This document shows positions 60,465 to 64,000 of a stretch of 64,000 bases of DNA, piece after piece (position 1 is the stretch's first letter; every line of letters begins with the position of its first letter). Position numbers and translations under genes: made by a program. Location: positions 124,001 through 188,000 of the forward strand of contig CAWJLS010000012.1 in the NCBI GenBank assembly GCA_963843755.1, given 5' to 3'. The stretch comes from CAWJLS01 sp963843755 (GTDB taxonomy: Bacteria; Acidobacteriota; Thermoanaerobaculia; Multivoradales; DATKCC01). The notes beneath the pieces are model-generated. The model searched no databases. It saw only the letters and a program-made list of their open reading frames with translations, and was not told the origin of the DNA.

Positions 60465-63400
60465 TCACTGCCCGGAAGGCGGCGGGGCGGTCTCGATGAA
60501 CGAGACTCCGGACACGACCACGATGTCGCCGACGTCGGTCGTTCCCTGGGCGACTGGCGTTGCCGGCGCCGACTCGGAACGCTGGCTCGAGAGGGCGCTC
60601 GGGGGGACCACTGCGACCAGGTCGCCGAAGACGGTCGGCACGTGGGAGACGGTGAAGCGGCCGTCGGCGCCGCTCAGGGCCGCGAAGATCCCCAGGACGG
60701 TCACCCGGGCGCCCTCGATGGGCGCGCCGTCCTGATCGAACACGCGGCCGACGACGGTGGTCTCCGCGCTCGCGGCCAGCGGCGGCCGGAAGGCGAGGTC
60801 GCTCGCCTGGCCGAGGTCGGAGAAGCCCACCTCCACCTCGGCTCCGGAGAGGGGGTCGAGGCTATAGATTCCGCTCGTCCCGCCCAGCGTGGCGAAGAGG
60901 AGTCCGTCGCTCGGCCGCACGGCCAGGCCATCGAAGAAGTCCGGCAACGCCACCTGGGAGAGGGGCGCGGCGTCGGTGGGGCTGAGGCGGAGAAGCACGG
61001 ACTCGCCGGCGACCGAGTCGTAGCTGGTCATGAAGAGGGTGCCGTCCTGCCCGAAGGCCAGTCCGCCGGCGTCACCCGTTCCCGTATCGCCGACGAGATC
61101 CGCCACGCCTGTCGAGGGATCGATCCGGTAGATCTTACCGGCGGCGCCCGCACCGTCGGCCTGCGAGCGCAAGCCGTAGACATCTCCTGAAACCGGGTCG
61201 ATCGCCAGGTCGCCGATCGCCATGGGGGAGCCTCCGGGTCCGTCGGTGATGGAGCCGATGGTAGAGAGGATCTCACCCGTGTCGGGATCGAGCTCGACGA
61301 GAGTGCTGGTCCTGCCGCCCTGTGGACCGTCCAGGGTCGTGCCGAGGAGCCGGCCCGAGCCGTCGAAGGCGAGGCCGGAGAGGCCGGCAGGTGACGCGCC
61401 GTCGCCGAGGAGCTCTCCTTCGGCCGTCGAGTCGCTGAAGAGCGCGACGGCTCCGGGGTTCGAGAACGAGCCGCGGCCGAATCCGCCGTAGAGGAGGAGG
61501 CGCGAGGGAGCGAGATCTCCTACGTCGGTCACTCCCCCGGGCACCGGCAGGCGGGCGGCCGAGACGACGTGGCGAAGCTCGCCGGTCGGCGTGGTGAAGT
61601 CTGCGGCGCAGTGGACCGCGCCCGCTGCCGTGGGGAAGCCGGAGATGGAGAAGCGGCCGTCCGTGCCGGTGGTCGCGGAGTACCCCTGGCAATCGACGCC
61701 GAGGCCGGCGAGGGGCATCCCGTCGTCGTCGAGGACGCGCCCTTCGACCTCGGTCAAGGGATCGGCGATGCCCGTGACCGTCACCTCGGCCGACGAGGTC
61801 TGGTGGAAGTCCGTGTCACGTGCGATCGCCTGCAGGCGCAGAGACGCGCCGGCCGCCGGGGCAGGGAGGTAGATCCGGTACGGCGGTGGGTTCACGGCCG
61901 ACCTGACGTAGTTTCCGTCGGCGTAGAAGTCCACCCGGTCGATTCCGACGTCGTCCGTCGCCCCCGCGAGGACCGCGAGCTGGGAGCCTGCGACGACCTC
62001 GGCGCCGTCCGGCGGGTCGAGGAGGGTGACCGTCGGAGGCTGGTCGGGCACTACGTTGAGGGTCACCGGTCCGGCGACCGGCGACGGGCCGAGATCGTCG
62101 TAGGCGACTGCGGAGAGTGCGAAGGGGCTCCCGGACGTCGGGCTGTACAGCTCGAACCGGTAGGGCGCCTGGGTGAGACTGTCGACCACGCTGCCGTTCA
62201 CCGAGAGGTCGACGCGGGTCACAGCCTGATCGTCGGTGGCATCGACCGCCACCAGGACGGGCTGGTTTGTCGGCACTTCCTGGCCGTCCAGCGGGGTCAG
62301 AATTTCCGCCACCGGTGCGCTATTGGCGAGCACGGGGAGGGTGAGCTCAGTCGAGGACTCGTTGCCCGCCCCGTCGCGGGCGGTTGCCTGGAGAGTGACC
62401 ATCGGCCCGGCCGGCACCCGGAACCGGAAGGTGTAGGGCGGCGTGTACTGGGTGCCCACCGAGGCGCCGTCGAGGGTGAGGTCCACCGCATCGACCCGGA
62501 TGTCGTCGGAGGCCGCGACGTCCACGGTGACGAAGGTGCGTTCCTCGATCTCGGTGCCTGCGGCGGGCGAGGTGATGGAGACCGTCGGTGCCTGCCCGCC
62601 GGTGTCCTCGTCGAGCTTGGCGTAGCGGCCGATGTGGAGCGCGCTGTTGCCGTTGGCGCCGTCTCCTCGGAGCACCCGGTTGGCCGCCAGGTAGACCACG
62701 CCGTCGGCGACGGCGATTCCCCGGCCGTTGTCGTCCCGGAAGCTCGGCGCCTGGGAGAAGTCGAGAAGGCCTTGGAAGGCGATCTGGTCCCCGTCGACGG
62801 CGAAGATCGGCACCGCGTTGACGAAGTAGTAGTCGGCGGCGAAGGCGAGGCCGCCCTCGAGGGCGACGTCGGCGAGGCCGAACAGGTCCGTCGAGGAGGA
62901 GAGGAGGACGGGGGCCGTGGGATCTTCCACGTCCAGGGAGCGAAGTCCTCCGAGGACCACGTCGGAGCCGTCGGCGACGAAGGCGCGGTTTCCACGGACG
63001 GCCACGCTTGCCGCGCGTGAGTCCGACGTGGTCCGCGTGGGAGCCGCGCCCAGGAGGACGGGGGCCGCGGGATCGGAGAGGTCGACAGTGAGGAGACCGG
63101 CTGTGCCCGCGGCGATCAGCGCCAGATCGCCCCGGAGCGCGACGGACTGGGGCGCGCCGGGAAGCTCGAGGGTTCCCACGAGCTGCGGCGCGGCCGGATC
63201 GCTGAAATCGACCACGGAGAGGTTGGCAGCGTCAGAGACCGTCTTGCGGGAGGCGATCACCGCCTGAGAGCCCGCGACCGCCAGGCCGGTGGCGTCTCCT
63301 GGCGTCGCGAGCTGGCTCACGACGGCGGGCGAGGCCGGGTCCGTGACATCGATCACGGCGAGGCCGGACTCGCCGTCGGCGACGAGGGCGGTTGCGCCTT

Positions 63401-64000
63401 CGACGGCCACGTCTCGTGCTGTGCCGGGCGTGTCTGCTGTGCCAACGATCGCCGGCGCGAGCAGGTTCGACGTGTCCACGACCTGGAGGCCGGCGGCGCC
63501 CGCAGCCACGTAGGCGTGACCCGCCGAGACCGCCACCGCGTTGGCGGAGCCGGGGATGAGCAGGTAGGAGAGCGCCGTCGGCGAGAACGTCTCGACGGTC
63601 ACCTGGACCGGGGAGGAGAACGCGCCGTTTTCGGCGGTGACCGTCGCGCTACCGGCGGCGCCGGCGAAGATGCGCCCGGCCTCGGTCCCGAACGAGGCCA
63701 CCGTCGGGTCGGATGTCGTGTAGGTCGTGCCGTAGGGCGGGCCGGTGGCGTCGAGCTCGGTGCCGTCGACCAGGGTGGCGGTGACCTGGACGAGGCGCGA
63801 GGCCTCGCCGAAGATCGTGTTGAAGGTGAGGGTGAAGCTCGCGGGTGTGGCCTCCAGGCTCGCGAGGATGGGCGCGAGGTCGACGCTCGCCGCATCGAGC
63901 GGATCGCTCCCTGCCTGGATTTCGAGACCGTCCGACACGAGGTCGCCGTCGGTGTCGAAGAGCAGCGGATCGGTGCCGGCGGTGTTCACCTCGTCGCCGT
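60465..64000 (-). CDS. Large secreted LVIVD/Ig-like protein (5' end outside window)
   Basis: At least 1178 residues are visible; the frame is open at the right edge, so the start lies beyond it. In order there are a thrombospondin-type-3-like Ca-binding stretch (LFDTDGDLVSDGLEIQAGSD), an Ig-like domain, and a run of LVIVD-type repeats with phrases such as VVDTSNLLAPAIVGTADTPG. Three further Ig-like domains (PTVSITSPAAGTEIEERTF type), a carboxypeptidase-regulatory-like domain (VEGRVLDDDGMPLAGLGVD), a propeller-like part with FDGSGRLLGTTLDG-type repeats, and a last carboxypeptidase-regulatory domain (VVGRVFDQDGAPIEGARV) follow. This is the build of an adhesive or scaffold protein exported to the cell surface. 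No catalytic motif is seen. Confidence 0.9.
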   Translation of the reverse strand, partial: GDEVNTAGTDPLLFDTDGDLVSDGLEIQAGSDPLDAASVDLAPILASLEATPASFTLTFNTIFGEASRLVQVTATLVDGTELDATGPPYGTTYTTSDPTVASFGTEAGRIFAGAAGSATVTAENGAFSSPVQVTVETFSPTALSYLLIPGSANAVAVSAGHAYVAAGAAGLQVVDTSNLLAPAIVGTADTPGTARDVAVEGATALVADGESGLAVIDVTDPASPAVVSQLATPGDATGLAVAGSQAVIASRKTVSDAANLSVVDFSDPAAPQLVGTLELPGAPQSVALRGDLALIAAGTAGLLTVDLSDPAAPVLLGAAPTRTTSDSRAASVAVRGNRAFVADGSDVVLGGLRSLDVEDPTAPVLLSSSTDLFGLADVALEGGLAFAADYYFVNAVPIFAVDGDQIAFQGLLDFSQAPSFRDDNGRGIAVADGVVYLAANRVLRGDGANGNSALHIGRYAKLDEDTGGQAPTVSITSPAAGTEIEERTFVTVDVAASDDIRVDAVDLTLDGASVGTQYTPPYTFRFRVPAGPMVTLQATARDGAGNESSTELTLPVLANSAPVAEILTPLDGQEVPTNQPVLVAVDATDDQAVTRVDLSVNGSVVDSLTQAPYRFELYSPTSGSPFALSAVAYDDLGPSPVAGPVTLNVVPDQPPTVTLLDPPDGAEVVAGSQLAVLAGATDDVGIDRVDFYADGNYVRSAVNPPPYRIYLPAPAAGASLRLQAIARDTDFHQTSSAEVTVTGIADPLTEVEGRVLDDDGMPLAGLGVDCQGYSATTGTDGRFSISGFPTAAGAVHCAADFTTPTGELRHVVSAARLPVPGGVTDVGDLAPSRLLLYGGFGRGSFSNPGAVALFSDSTAEGELLGDGASPAGLSGLAFDGSGRLLGTTLDGPQGGRTSTLVELDPDTGEILSTIGSITDGPGGSPMAIGDLAIDPVSGDVYGLRSQADGAGAAGKIYRIDPSTGVADLVGDTGTGDAGGLAFGQDGTLFMTSYDSVAGESVLLRLSPTDAAPLSQVALPDFFDGLAVRPSDGLLFATLGGTSGIYSLDPLSGAEVEVGFSDLGQASDLAFRPPLAASAETTVVGRVFDQDGAPIEGARVTVLGIFAALSGADGRFTVSHVPTVFGDLVAVVPPSALSSQRSESAPATPVAQGTTDVGDIVVVSGVSFIETAPPPSGQ

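Overview
The window is about 64 kb of very GC-rich, densely coded bacterial chromosome. Many genes overlap their neighbour by four bases (ATGA or GTGA), and GTG starts are common. Signal-transduction genes are abundant. There is an orphan MacB/FtsX-type permease of the duplicated kind typical of Acidobacteria (ADOP), an IPTL-CTERM surface protein, LVIVD/Ig-like secreted proteins and a PEGA-containing Ser/Thr kinase. Together these suggest a member of the Acidobacteriota, possibly the Thermoanaerobaculia or Holophagae side. That placement is inference from gene content; no rRNA gene is present.

Layout. 1-6978 (minus) is a coupled chain: two small membrane proteins, a calcineurin-like phosphoesterase, a DUF2007 protein, a PknB-type kinase with PEGA-like repeats, a catalytic M16 peptidase and its non-catalytic partner (cut by the window edge). 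7172-12740 (plus) holds a YihY membrane protein, tRNA-Ala(CGC), a secreted beta-helix protein and a periplasmic Dcp-type M3 peptidase. 13239-14760 is an AbiE toxin-antitoxin operon with a recognisable promoter/operator. 15026-18864 carries a cyclase-family lipoprotein, a di-heme oxidoreductase and an alpha/beta hydrolase. 18918-23977 is a CheB-CheR-PAS protein coupled to a hybrid histidine kinase. 24160-25883 is a TetR regulator and an aldo/keto reductase, each preceded by the same 20-bp palindrome. 25971-30520 is a coupled two-kinase module (propeller kinase plus REC-kinase). 30726-36786 holds an amino-acid permease coupled to an aminotransferase, an internally deleted VOC gene, DoxX, a GT-C glycosyltransferase and a TLC-like membrane protein. 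36887-44941 holds a GGDEF-EAL protein, the ADOP permease, and a REC-PATAN-Roadblock / GNAT / PAS-kinase operon.

44972-46066 is a leucine-type dehydrogenase. 46440-48427 is a lower-GC insertion with a VapBC-like pair translationally coupled to an OLD-like ATPase whose TOPRIM domain appears deleted. It abuts an AddB/AddA-type helicase-nuclease operon (48417-56716). PurE-PurK (56860-58562), an IS-associated ORF remnant, a palindrome-rich gap, a secreted hypothetical protein and a large Ig/LVIVD secreted protein (cut by the right edge) finish the window.

The most unusual items are the VapBC-ATPase unit fused onto the recombination operon, the Roadblock-PATAN signalling operon with a possible internal start, the twin TetR operators, and two genes that look internally deleted in frame. 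All functional statements are from reading the sequence by eye; no database search was run.
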